Below, one piece after another: positions 1-7,607 of a DNA stretch of 27,162 nt; the first letter of the stretch is position 1; each line of letters begins with the position of its first letter. The DNA lies in contig DBCJ01000006.1 in assembly GCA_002293005.1 (NCBI GenBank), forward strand, positions 4,972-32,133, read 5' to 3'. Position numbers and translations under genes: made by a program. The notes under the pieces are model-generated. The model searched no databases. It was not told where the DNA came from and saw only the letters and a program-made list of their open reading frames with translations. Source of the DNA: Ignavibacteria bacterium UBA961. Its GTDB lineage: Bacteria; Bacteroidota; Ignavibacteria; Kapaibacteriales; UBA961.

Positions 1-827
1 GTTTCACAACCATATCCGGCTTTGCTTTGGGCGATTTCATCTTCATGATGCGGGAAACGAAGATCAACACCACCGGTGTGAATATCGAGTGGCAGTCCAA
101 GCAATTTTTGTCCCATCGCGGAACATTCTATATGCCAGCCGGGTCTTCCTTTTAGATTTTTTCCATCAAAAGTAAAATCCCAATACGGCTCATTGTCTTT
201 GACTGCTTTCCACAATACAAAATCACTTACTTGCTCGCGTGAATATTCATCGGCATCGATGCGTACTCCGGCCTTGAAATTCTCCACATCTATGGCGAAA
301 AGTCTGCCATATTCCTCATTCTCACGCCATTTTGCAACATTGAAATAGATACTGCCTTCCACTTCATATGCAAATCCATGGGAATGTATCGAGAGAATCA
401 GATTCTGCATCTCTTCGATATAATCCGTAGCTCTCGGCATTGCTGAGAAATCCTTTTGCTTGATGCCAATAAGCTCCAAATCTCTTTTGAATGCTTTTTC
501 ATAATAGAGAGTCAATAATCGAACATTCTCTTTTGGATCTGTGGTTTGCTCACCAAACTCCATATTCCATTTTGGACTTCCAATTGCACTATCTCTGATT
601 GTTTTATCATCGATATCAGTGATATTCATCACCCATTTCACTCGATATCCACAGATGATGCGAAGCGATCTTTGCAGTATGTCCGGAAATAAGAATGAAC
701 GCAAATTGCCGATATGAGCATGATCATAGACAGTCGGACCGCAAGAATACATATGCGCTTCACGATCATGAAGCGGAGTGAATTCCTGTACGGATTTTGT
801 GAGCGTATTATAGAGGGAAAGTTTCAT
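1..827 (-). CDS. cysS: Cysteinyl-tRNA synthetase, C-terminal part missing at window edge
   Basis: Class I aminoacyl-tRNA synthetase that charges tRNA-Cys in the cytoplasm. I translated this frame by hand because it runs off the window. It begins MKLSLYNTLT, has Cys29 in a CGPTVYD motif, the HIGH-type ATP motif as HIGN at residues 38-41, and NITDIDDK. It then has GRPGWHIECSAM and HTGGVDLRFPHHEDEIAQS, which hold the other zinc ligands of the CysRS family (a second Cys, a His and a Glu). About 275 codons are present; the KMSKS loop and anticodon-binding domain lie beyond position 1. The ATG is at 825-827, with no clear Shine-Dalgarno sequence. A hairpin with a U-tract, which ends asnS transcription, lies directly before it, so cysS may have little or no leader of its own. 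The family call is secure; how it is expressed is open. Confidence 0.96.
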   Translation of the reverse strand, partial: MKLSLYNTLTKSVQEFTPLHDREAHMYSCGPTVYDHAHIGNLRSFLFPDILQRSLRIICGYRVKWVMNITDIDDKTIRDSAIGSPKWNMEFGEQTTDPKENVRLLTLYYEKAFKRDLELIGIKQKDFSAMPRATDYIEEMQNLILSIHSHGFAYEVEGSIYFNVAKWRENEEYGRLFAIDVENFKAGVRIDADEYSREQVSDFVLWKAVKDNEPYWDFTFDGKNLKGRPGWHIECSAMGQKLLGLPLDIHTGGVDLRFPHHEDEIAQSKAGYGCE

Positions 828-832
828 GGCGA

Positions 833-856
833 CAAAAAAGGCCGGATGAACCGGCC
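833..856 (-). terminator. Intrinsic terminator of asnS, abutting the cysS start codon
   Basis: Perfect 6-bp GC stem (ggccgg at 840-845, ccggcc at 851-856) with a 5-nt loop. Read on the minus strand it is followed at once by six T residues (834-839). It lies 9 nt after the asnS stop and 6 nt before the cysS ATG. Confidence 0.85.
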
Positions 857-865
857 TGTAAAAAA

Positions 866-2215
866 TCAGGGGACAATTCTGTAAATCATTCTTGGGAATG
901 GAATCACTTCGCGAATATGCTCCGCACCGGAAATCCATTTGACGGTTCTTTCAACTCCGAGTCCAAAACCGGCATGTGGTACTGAACCATATTTTCGTAA
1001 ATCAAGGAACCATTCGAATTCTTCTCTTGGCAATTGCTCATGTTCAATGCGAGAAAGCAAAGCATCGAAATCATCTTCGCGCTGACTTCCTCCGATGATT
1101 TCACCTGCACCCTCAGGAGCCAGCATGTCCATCGCCAAAGCAACAGTCGGCTGATCCGGATCGCGCTTCATATAAAATGCCTTCACTTCTGCAGGATATC
1201 TATGGATGATGCATGGTTTGTCAAATTGCTGCATGATTGCTTCTTCCTGAGGAGCACCAAAATCTTCACCCCAGGGGAAATCAATTTGAATCTCAGATCC
1301 ATCCGACTGCTTTTTGTTCAATTTCACATCATTTTTATTCAACCATTCAACCGCTTCAGAATAACTCATGCGATAAAAAGGTCTGCGTATGGCTTCGAGC
1401 TTCGAAACATCACGACCCATAACAGCCAATTCTTTTTGACATGTTTTGAGAACATATTGAACGATATATTCAACCAAATCCTCTGCTAGATCCATATCAT
1501 CATTGAGATCAAAAAAGGCCATTTCGGGTTCAACCATCCAAAACTCTGTCAAATGGCGTCTTGTTTTTGATTTTTCAGCACGGAAAGTCGGACCAAATGT
1601 ATAGACTCTTCCAAGCGCCATCGCACTTGCTTCTGCATATAGTTGACCTGACTGAGACAAATATGCTTTTCCCAAATCGAAGTATTTGGTTTCAAACAAA
1701 GTGGATGTTCCCTCGCATGCATTTGGGGTCAAGATTGGCGAATCCATGAGTTTAAAGCCATTACCATCGAAGAAATCACGAATCGCCTTGATCACTGCAG
1801 CACGAATGCGCATGATGGCATGCTGGCGCGTGCTTCTCAGCCATAAATGTCGATGCTGCATGAGGAATTCCGTTCCATGTTCTTTTGGAGTGATGGGATA
1901 TTCCTTCGCTATTTGCCATATTTTCAGACCCACAATATCAACTTCCACTCCACCTGGTGCTCTGGATTCAGCTCTTACGGTACCGGTGATGGAAACAGAG
2001 CTTTCTTGTGTAAGAGATTTTGCTTGTTCAAACAATTCATCGCCGATGGATGGTCTAAATGCTACGCATTGAACAATGCCTGAACCATCACGCAATTTCA
2101 CAAAACATAATTTCCCTTTGTCTGTTCTATCGGATACCCAGCCATTGAGAGTGACTTCTTTTCCGATATGATCTCCAAGATTCTCGATTGTGATATAGGA
2201 ATGATAAAGCGACAT
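866..2215 (-). CDS. asnS: Asparaginyl-tRNA synthetase
   Basis: Class IIb synthetase joining asparagine to tRNA-Asn, 449 residues. An N-terminal OB-fold anticodon-binding domain (about 15-105, with VTLNGWVSDRTDKGKLCFVKLRDGSG) is followed by the class II catalytic core. Motif 2 is visible as FRAEKSKTRRHLTEFWMVEPE, and motif 3 as GFGLGVERTVKWISG near the C-terminus. The ending IREVIPFPRM is typical of AsnRS; bacterial AspRS is about 590 residues and has an extra insertion domain. The archaeal-type AspRS is similar in length but usually ends differently. The organism can therefore probably make Asn-tRNA directly. The ATG at 2213-2215 is preceded by a GGAAG sequence that may be its ribosome site. 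A strong terminator follows the stop. Confidence 0.95.
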   Translation of the reverse strand: MSLYHSYITIENLGDHIGKEVTLNGWVSDRTDKGKLCFVKLRDGSGIVQCVAFRPSIGDELFEQAKSLTQESSVSITGTVRAESRAPGGVEVDIVGLKIWQIAKEYPITPKEHGTEFLMQHRHLWLRSTRQHAIMRIRAAVIKAIRDFFDGNGFKLMDSPILTPNACEGTSTLFETKYFDLGKAYLSQSGQLYAEASAMALGRVYTFGPTFRAEKSKTRRHLTEFWMVEPEMAFFDLNDDMDLAEDLVEYIVQYVLKTCQKELAVMGRDVSKLEAIRRPFYRMSYSEAVEWLNKNDVKLNKKQSDGSEIQIDFPWGEDFGAPQEEAIMQQFDKPCIIHRYPAEVKAFYMKRDPDQPTVALAMDMLAPEGAGEIIGGSQREDDFDALLSRIEHEQLPREEFEWFLDLRKYGSVPHAGFGLGVERTVKWISGAEHIREVIPFPRMIYRIVP

Positions 2216-2267
2216 GATGCTTCCGGATACGATCTAATTGAAACAAGTATTTGATTTTTTATCATGC

Positions 2268-2299
2268 AAAAAAACAAAAAAAACGCGAGAAATCCGCAT
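2268..2299 (-). terminator. Probable terminator after the cryptochrome gene
   Basis: On the minus strand a short stem (2295-2299 with 2283-2287, 5 bp including one G-U, 7-nt loop) overlaps the stop codon. It is followed by a run of eight T, one G, then seven more T. The stem is weak but the T-tract is long. Confidence 0.5.
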
Positions 2300-3606
2300 C
2301 AGGAGTCATTTTTCGCCATATTTTCATATAACCACAACTTTTGATATTCACCATTGGGATCATACATATCGGCCTGTCTTTTTGTATTGAAGACTCTATC
2401 CTGTCTTGGATCATTCCCCACACCTGCGATATACATCCAATTACCCCAATTACTAGCTACATCATAATCAATGAGTCTGGATTCAAACCATGCTGCTCCG
2501 ATTCTCCAATCCTGGTTCAAATCATGGACCAAATAACTTGCAACATTTTGCCTTCCACGATTGGACATGAATCCTGTCAGATATAATTCTTTCATGTTTG
2601 CATTAACAAAGGCATCTTGAGTCTCTCCAAATCTCCATGAATCAAAGACTTCCTGATTCCATGAAGAAGTTTTCTTTAATCCTCTGATGCCACCCAGCAG
2701 GAAAAAATCAATCCCGTGCTTTTTCAATGTCCATTGAAAAAACTCACGCCATAACAATTCAAATTTCATCCAATAGGTGGAATCATTAGCTCCGAATTCC
2801 TGCTCATAATCATTCACAGTTTTGAGAATGTTTTTTGCAGACAAACTACCCAATGCAAGCCATGGAGAAAATTTTGAAGAATATGCTTCACCGATCAATC
2901 CATTTCTGGTTTCTTTATAAGTCGCTATACCATGCATTCCATATGTATATTCATGTAGCCGCTTTACACCCTCATCTTCCCCACCAATGGCTCTAACGGC
3001 TGAATTCGGGTGAATGGATATATGTTTTGCATATGGACCATGCCATAAGTTTTCTAGATCATTAGCATCAAATGACTTTGGCAAATTGGGTAATGAATGT
3101 TCTGCCAAGACACACTGATTCAATCCAATGTGTTTTTCTATTCCTTTTCTGAAATCCGTGAATACGGATGGTAATCTATCCAGATTCCAAGGCAATTCAG
3201 ACTCTGTGAACATTGTTCTGCTTTCAAATTCAATGACTGGTATGGAAATACTACTCCTCACATTGGATAATACCTGTAATTCCTCATGAGCAATTTCCTT
3301 TTCAGTATGAATCGCATGAACATTGAATTGTTTGGCCAATATAGGGAGGAGTTCTTCAGGCTTGCCTTCAAGAATCAATAAATCACTATTCAGTGATTGA
3401 AGTTTTTCCTTAAGTGCCAGAACACTCTGCTCCAGAAAAGCCAATCGATGATTGCTCATTTTGGAGAATCCGTATTTGAGCTTCACACTATGCCTTGGAT
3501 CGAAAATATAGACAGGCAATAGGCAATCTTGGGGATTAATGCAGGCAAATCCGGGCATATCGTGGATGCGCAGATCTTGTTTGAACCAGTGGAGTATTGT
3601 TTTCAT
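2299..3606 (-). CDS. Cryptochrome-DASH family photolyase
   Basis: FAD-dependent blue-light enzyme; DASH cryptochromes repair cyclobutane pyrimidine dimers, mainly in single-stranded DNA. The N-terminal antenna domain begins MKTILHWFKQDLRIHD, followed by LLPVYIFDPRH. The DASH-typical phrase LPSVFTDFRKGIEKH follows. In the FAD-binding half are TYKETRNGL, FELLWREFFQWTLKKHG, TGFMSNRGRQNVASYL, DWRIGAAWFESRLIDYD and NWGNWMYIAGVGNDPR, all family hallmarks. I chose the ATG at 3604-3606 (435 residues) because photolyases start within a few residues of this beta strand. The frame stays open to an ATG at 3774, which would add 56 residues unlike any photolyase N-terminus I know. It diverges from nuoG across about 235 nt. 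Confidence 0.93.
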   Translation of the reverse strand: MKTILHWFKQDLRIHDMPGFACINPQDCLLPVYIFDPRHSVKLKYGFSKMSNHRLAFLEQSVLALKEKLQSLNSDLLILEGKPEELLPILAKQFNVHAIHTEKEIAHEELQVLSNVRSSISIPVIEFESRTMFTESELPWNLDRLPSVFTDFRKGIEKHIGLNQCVLAEHSLPNLPKSFDANDLENLWHGPYAKHISIHPNSAVRAIGGEDEGVKRLHEYTYGMHGIATYKETRNGLIGEAYSSKFSPWLALGSLSAKNILKTVNDYEQEFGANDSTYWMKFELLWREFFQWTLKKHGIDFFLLGGIRGLKKTSSWNQEVFDSWRFGETQDAFVNANMKELYLTGFMSNRGRQNVASYLVHDLNQDWRIGAAWFESRLIDYDVASNWGNWMYIAGVGNDPRQDRVFNTKRQADMYDPNGEYQKLWLYENMAKNDS

Positions 3607-3774
3607 GAAACCCAAGAACAATAACCATGAACAATTCGTGCCTTTACTAATTATTATCTCAGGCATAAATGTGGAAGATTTCATGTTTATTGCTTGGCTA
3701 AAAAATTGTAATTTGACCACGATTATAGCCAAAACACGAAATTCGCGCCTTAAGAATTGTTTTGTTTTGTGCAT

Positions 3775-3788
3775 ATCTCCTTGGAGAT
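3775..3788. promoter_or_regulatory. 14-bp inverted repeat between divergent cryptochrome and nuoG genes
   Basis: Perfect 6-bp arms (atctcc, ggagat) separated by tt, about 55 nt upstream of nuoG and 170 nt upstream of the cryptochrome start. It could be an operator. It could also be chance, since the arm read on the minus strand is an AAGGAG sequence just before the upstream ATG at 3774. No known factor is assigned. Confidence 0.25.
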
Positions 3789-3828
3789 CAACCTTTTATC
3801 AGTATTGAACAAACTGAGACCCGTACTT

Positions 3829-3832
3829 GGAG
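3829..3832 (+). promoter_or_regulatory. Ribosome binding site fixing the nuoG start
   Basis: GGAG lies 9 nt before the ATG at 3842. It excludes the in-frame TTG at 3827, which overlaps this site. Confidence 0.6.
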
Positions 3833-3841
3833 CATGAGATT

Positions 3842-5605
3842 ATGCCTCAGATCATCATTGATGGACAGAGAATAGAAGCGGCCGCAGGAGCCACAATCAT
3901 TGAAGCTGCATTGCTTGCCGAAAAGACTATACCTCATTTTTGTTGGCATCCGGGCTTAAGTGTTGCCGGAAACTGCAGAATGTGTTTGGTCAATGTCGGA
4001 TTCCCCAAAAAGAGTCCTGATGGCCAGCCGGAGATAGATTCGGATGGTAATGTTGCCATTCAATGGGGTCCGAAACTCAGCATTGCATGCGCAACTCCTG
4101 TTGCTGATGGCATGGTGATTGACACTGAAGGCCAAAGAACCGAGCATGCACAGCATGCAATCATGGAGTTCTTGCTCATCAATCATCCATTGGATTGTCC
4201 CATTTGCGATGAAGCAGGTCAATGCAAGTTGCAGGAATATGCTTTCATGCATTCCAATGGAAAATCCAGATTCATTGAACAAAAAAACCATAAAGATAAG
4301 CGCGTTCCTTTGGGACCCAATGTATTGTTCGACGGCGAGCGTTGCATTTCCTGCTCCCGTTGCATTCGCTTTGCCGATGAAATTGCCAAGCAACCCGCAC
4401 TTACTTTCGTACAACGCGGTGACCATGTCACCATTCAAACATTCCCCGGTATGGAATTCGATAGTCCATATTCAATGAATGTGATTGACATTTGTCCGGT
4501 AGGTGCCTTGACTAGCATTGACTTCCGCTTCCATTCACGCGTATGGGAAATGAGTTTCACGAATTCAGTCTGTCCCGGTTGCGCGAGAGGTTGCAATGTG
4601 AAATTGGGTATTCGTGACAATGAACTTCAGCGCATAGAGCCAAGAACCAATATGCATGTCAATGAATATTGGATGTGTGATGCCGGAAGACTTGAACAAT
4701 ATCCTTATGTGAATGACAATCGTATTATTGAGCCCTCAATAAAGGGTAAATCTAGTGATTGGAAATCTGCCTTGGAGTCATGTGCCGATATTCTGAAAGC
4801 ATATAAGCCATCAGAAATCATGATTATTGGCTCAGCTCGCGGAACCAATGAAGACATTCATGCCACCGTGAAGTTCGCCCGTGAGACTGTCAAAACTCAC
4901 AATATCGACTTCCTTGAACATCGTGACCCAATATTTGCTGATGAATTCTTGCGTCTTGCAGATCGCACTCCGAATCATGCCGGCGCCATTGCATTGGGCT
5001 TGAGACCACAAGATCATGGTGTGAATGCAGATAATCTTGCACAGCGTATTGCAAAACATCAAGTGAAAGTGATTATTGCAGTTCAAGAAGATATTGTTGG
5101 ACACCCTGAATTCGGAGCGAATGCCTCCTCGGTTGAGCATATCATTGCCATAGCGAGCAATCATAATGCGACCACACAGAATGCATCGATTGTTCTTCCC
5201 GCTTCAACATATGCTGAGGTGGAAGGAACATTCACAAATATTGATCGCCGAGTTCAACTCATTGAGCCTGCGGTGACCACAAAAGAGAATGAGCGTCACA
5301 TGGGAATGAAGATGAGTCGTTGGGACAAATTAGGTGCTTTCAATGATCGTTGGACCCAAGGCGAAAGACGCAATTCCCGTCCGACATGGAAGATTTTGAC
5401 AGGAATTTCAGAGGCATGTGGTCATGCCATGAAGTTCACTTCTGCAGAAGATGTATTCAATGATATCGCATTGCATAATCAGCATTTCAAAGGCATGAAT
5501 TATGCATCACTCGAAGAAAATCAAGGTTTGAGATTGGATAAAGCTTCTGAAAAAGAAGCCAAAGCTGTGATTTATGTATCGCATGTTTTGAAACCCCAAG
5601 TGTAA
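3842..5605 (+). CDS. nuoG: NADH-quinone oxidoreductase subunit G, short form
   Basis: Iron-sulfur subunit of the peripheral arm of respiratory complex I, carrying electrons from NADH toward quinone. From the ATG at 3842 (587 residues) the ligand sets can be read directly. The [2Fe-2S] ligands are Cys34, 45, 48 and 83. The His-Cys3 cluster is His115, Cys119, 122 and 128. A [4Fe-4S] cluster has Cys168, 171, 174 and 218. The optional N7 cluster has Cys244, 247, 251 and 279, spaced exactly CxxCxxxCx27C as in E. coli and Thermus. After about residue 300 comes a reduced molybdopterin-oxidoreductase-like domain. The protein is well shorter than Thermus Nqo3 (about 783) or E. coli NuoG (about 908), so the C-terminal domain is trimmed. 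First gene of a nuoG-H-I transcript, 29 nt before nuoH. Confidence 0.93.
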   Translation: MPQIIIDGQRIEAAAGATIIEAALLAEKTIPHFCWHPGLSVAGNCRMCLVNVGFPKKSPDGQPEIDSDGNVAIQWGPKLSIACATPVADGMVIDTEGQRTEHAQHAIMEFLLINHPLDCPICDEAGQCKLQEYAFMHSNGKSRFIEQKNHKDKRVPLGPNVLFDGERCISCSRCIRFADEIAKQPALTFVQRGDHVTIQTFPGMEFDSPYSMNVIDICPVGALTSIDFRFHSRVWEMSFTNSVCPGCARGCNVKLGIRDNELQRIEPRTNMHVNEYWMCDAGRLEQYPYVNDNRIIEPSIKGKSSDWKSALESCADILKAYKPSEIMIIGSARGTNEDIHATVKFARETVKTHNIDFLEHRDPIFADEFLRLADRTPNHAGAIALGLRPQDHGVNADNLAQRIAKHQVKVIIAVQEDIVGHPEFGANASSVEHIIAIASNHNATTQNASIVLPASTYAEVEGTFTNIDRRVQLIEPAVTTKENERHMGMKMSRWDKLGAFNDRWTQGERRNSRPTWKILTGISEACGHAMKFTSAEDVFNDIALHNQHFKGMNYASLEENQGLRLDKASEKEAKAVIYVSHVLKPQV

Positions 5606-5634
5606 TGTTGCACTCATTTACTTACAGGTAATAG

Positions 5635-6696
5635 ATGGATGCCATCCCTGTCGGCGCATTAATAATTGGCGCCAAGCTTTTCATCATAGTCAATGCACTG
5701 CTTGTCATAGCAGCATATCTTGTGTATTTCGAACGCAAGATTTCCGCTTGGATGCAAAATCGTATTGGTCCAAATCGCGTAGGCCCACTCGGTTTATTTC
5801 AATCATTTGCCGATGTGTTCAAGCTTTGGACAAAGGAAGACATTGTTCCCGCAATGGTTGACAAACGATATCATCTCATTGCACCACTAATTTCGATGAC
5901 TGTTGCAATGGCAGCTTATGCTGTGATTCCATTTGGTGAATATTATGTGAATGGCGCAAATATCATGGCCGTTGCACCGGGCATTGATATTGGCATTTTG
6001 TATATTCTTGCGATGTCATCAATCGGTGTATATGGTATCACCCTTGCCGGTTGGTCTTCCAATAACAAGTATTCTTTGCTTGGTGGACTTCGTTCAGCGG
6101 CTCAGATGATTTCTTATGAATTATCCATGGGTCTTGCACTTATCGGTGCCTTGATGATTTCTGGTTCACTTGATTTAGTTGAAATCGTAAAGGCGCAATC
6201 AGGTGGAAAATGGAATGTAATTTTTCAACCACTTGGCTTTTTGATTTTCTTGGTTGCGGCATTTGCTGAAACCAATCGTGCCCCTTTCGATTTGCCTGAA
6301 GCAGAACCTGAACTTGTTGGTGGTTATCATACAGAATATAGTGGTATGAAATTCGGCCTTTTCTATCTTGCTGAATATGTGAACATGTTTACAGCTTCTT
6401 GCTTGATGGCACTCATTTATTTGGGTGGATGGGATGTCCCATTCTTATACGAACAATTGGCCGGTATAGGAATAGCACAAGGAAATCCACTATTGGGATT
6501 GATTCAATTTAGCGTCTTCTTTGCAAAAGTTGTCCCGATGCTCTTTTTGTTCTATTGGGTTCGCTGGTCACTTCCCCGTTTCAGATATGATCAATTGATG
6601 AATCTTGGATGGAAAATCATGTTGCCTTTGGCATTGGCCAATATATTATTGACAGGAACAGGCATCATGCTTCTCAAGCATTTTGGAATCATGTAA
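5635..6696 (+). CDS. nuoH: NADH-quinone oxidoreductase subunit H
   Basis: Membrane subunit of complex I that joins the peripheral arm to the proton-pumping arm and forms much of the quinone-binding chamber. It has 353 residues, mostly hydrophobic, with about eight or nine membrane segments. Signatures visible are MQNRIGPNRVGPLGLFQ near the N-terminus, LGGLRSAAQMISYELSMGL mid-protein, and AETNRAPFDLPEAEPELVGG followed by HTEYSGMKFGLFYLAEY. These match the most conserved loops of the family (NuoH/ND1/Nqo8). An AGG about 7 nt before the ATG at 5635 is the likely ribosome site. It lies between nuoG and nuoI, and its length is normal for the family. Confidence 0.96.
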   Translation: MDAIPVGALIIGAKLFIIVNALLVIAAYLVYFERKISAWMQNRIGPNRVGPLGLFQSFADVFKLWTKEDIVPAMVDKRYHLIAPLISMTVAMAAYAVIPFGEYYVNGANIMAVAPGIDIGILYILAMSSIGVYGITLAGWSSNNKYSLLGGLRSAAQMISYELSMGLALIGALMISGSLDLVEIVKAQSGGKWNVIFQPLGFLIFLVAAFAETNRAPFDLPEAEPELVGGYHTEYSGMKFGLFYLAEYVNMFTASCLMALIYLGGWDVPFLYEQLAGIGIAQGNPLLGLIQFSVFFAKVVPMLFLFYWVRWSLPRFRYDQLMNLGWKIMLPLALANILLTGTGIMLLKHFGIM

Positions 6697-6721
6697 TCAC
6701 AATGTCAAATCGGAAAAATCC

Positions 6722-7219
6722 ATGAACATACAACATAATATAGAATCAGAAAGAATGACATTTTGGGAGAGAATTTATCTTCCTGAAATCGGCAGAGGTT
6801 TGGCATTGACTTTCAAGCAAATGTTCCAACCCACATTCACAAGACAGTATCCTGAAGAAAAATGGATTCCCACAGGTTCATATCGTGGCCGTCCTGTGCT
6901 TGTTTTGGAAGAAGAAGGTGAACGCTGTGTGGCTTGCGGACTTTGCTCAAGAGTATGTCCAGCACTTGCAATTGAGGTAAGAGCTGCTGAAACTGATAAA
7001 GTGAAAGAGCGTTATCCTGAAAAATTTGAGATCAATATGCTCAGATGCATTTATTGCGGATTCTGCGAAGAAGTATGTCCTGAAGAAGCAATCATCATGA
7101 GCAAAGATTATGAATTGGTGTTTACTAATCCTCAGGATGCAATCCTTGGGAAAGACAAGTTGCTCATTCCGATAGCACAATTGCAAGATCGCTTGGAGTT
7201 CTTGCGCCAATACAGATAA
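6722..7219 (+). CDS. nuoI: NADH-quinone oxidoreductase subunit I
   Basis: Ferredoxin-like complex I subunit holding clusters N6a and N6b, which pass electrons toward the N2 cluster. From the ATG at 6722 (165 residues) two CxxCxxCxxxCP motifs are read: Cys69/72/75/79 and Cys109/112/115/119. In each, the last Cys ligates the other cluster, as is usual. The N-terminus has the NuoI-typical amphipathic stretch YLPEIGRGLALTFKQMF. A GGA about 7 nt upstream supports 6722. An in-frame TTG at 6683 inside nuoH is less likely, and the ATG at 6755 also remains possible. It begins 25 nt after the nuoH stop and is followed by a strong terminator, so nuoG-H-I is a closed unit. Confidence 0.95.
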   Translation: MNIQHNIESERMTFWERIYLPEIGRGLALTFKQMFQPTFTRQYPEEKWIPTGSYRGRPVLVLEEEGERCVACGLCSRVCPALAIEVRAAETDKVKERYPEKFEINMLRCIYCGFCEEVCPEEAIIMSKDYELVFTNPQDAILGKDKLLIPIAQLQDRLEFLRQYR

Positions 7220-7237
7220 TCATATCAGAATTTGTCT

Positions 7238-7278
7238 AGAGCAAGCCCCATATAAATTGGCTTGCTCTTTTCATTTTT
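7238..7278 (+). terminator. Intrinsic terminator of the nuoG-H-I unit
   Basis: Perfect 10-bp stem (7238-7247 with 7259-7268), 11-nt loop, followed by TTT, C, A and then TTTTT. It lies 18 nt after the nuoI stop. Confidence 0.88.
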
Positions 7279-7344
7279 ATCGAAACTTTCTACAGTCATA
7301 TAGCGTAATTGCCCCATTCATAATTTCAGTTAGTGATTTCCATC

Positions 7345-7593
7345 ATGGATAATGACTTAATGATTTTCTCTCATGAAAATCTTCTTCAGCAAGCGCAAGA
7401 ATCTGAATTGCAACTCGGATATCATATTCTCAATTTTTATGTTGATGCTCCGGGAGTTCCTGCGAAGCGCATCACAGACTCCATTGAATCTTTTTATCTC
7501 TCCCCTTCTGGCGGAACATTGCGTGATAGCTCCATGAATATCGTGATGTATAGCGCCAAGTATGACAAATACAAAGGGTATGGAAAAGCATAA
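7345..7593 (+). CDS. Small protein of unknown function
   Basis: An 82-residue frame from the ATG at 7345 (a GTG at 7333 and an ATG at 7360 are alternatives). It stands alone between the nuo terminator and the M16 protease gene, and no larger gene overlaps it. Composition looks like a real soluble protein: an acidic, Gln-rich start (HENLLQQAQESELQLG), a hydrophobic strand (YHILNFYVDAPGVP), and a Tyr/Lys-rich tail (YSAKYDKYKGYGKA). There is no signal peptide, membrane segment or cysteine. I do not recognise a family. Its stop lies 14 nt before the next possible start, so it could share a transcript with the M16 pair. No strong Shine-Dalgarno sequence is visible. The main support is position and length, so it may still be chance. 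Confidence 0.55.
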   Translation: MDNDLMIFSHENLLQQAQESELQLGYHILNFYVDAPGVPAKRITDSIESFYLSPSGGTLRDSSMNIVMYSAKYDKYKGYGKA

Positions 7594-7607
7594 TCGACTA
7601 TTTATTC

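Noticed and set aside
1034..1489. 151-codon plus-strand frame inside asnS
   Set aside because: It lies antisense to an intact AsnRS and its product has no family features; a shadow frame.
866..2215. Archaeal-type aspartyl-tRNA synthetase instead of AsnRS
   Set aside because: Length alone would allow it, but the C-terminal IREVIPFPRM pattern and the sequence around motif 3 fit AsnRS better.
3700..3720. TAATTTG as a Bacteroidota -7 promoter box upstream of nuoG
   Set aside because: It is one base short of TAnnTTTG and has no TTTG at the right distance; such boxes arise by chance in AT-rich spacers.
3956..4438. 160-codon minus-strand frame opposite nuoG
   Set aside because: It is antisense to the cysteine-rich core of NuoG; its cysteines come from the reverse complement of conserved codons.
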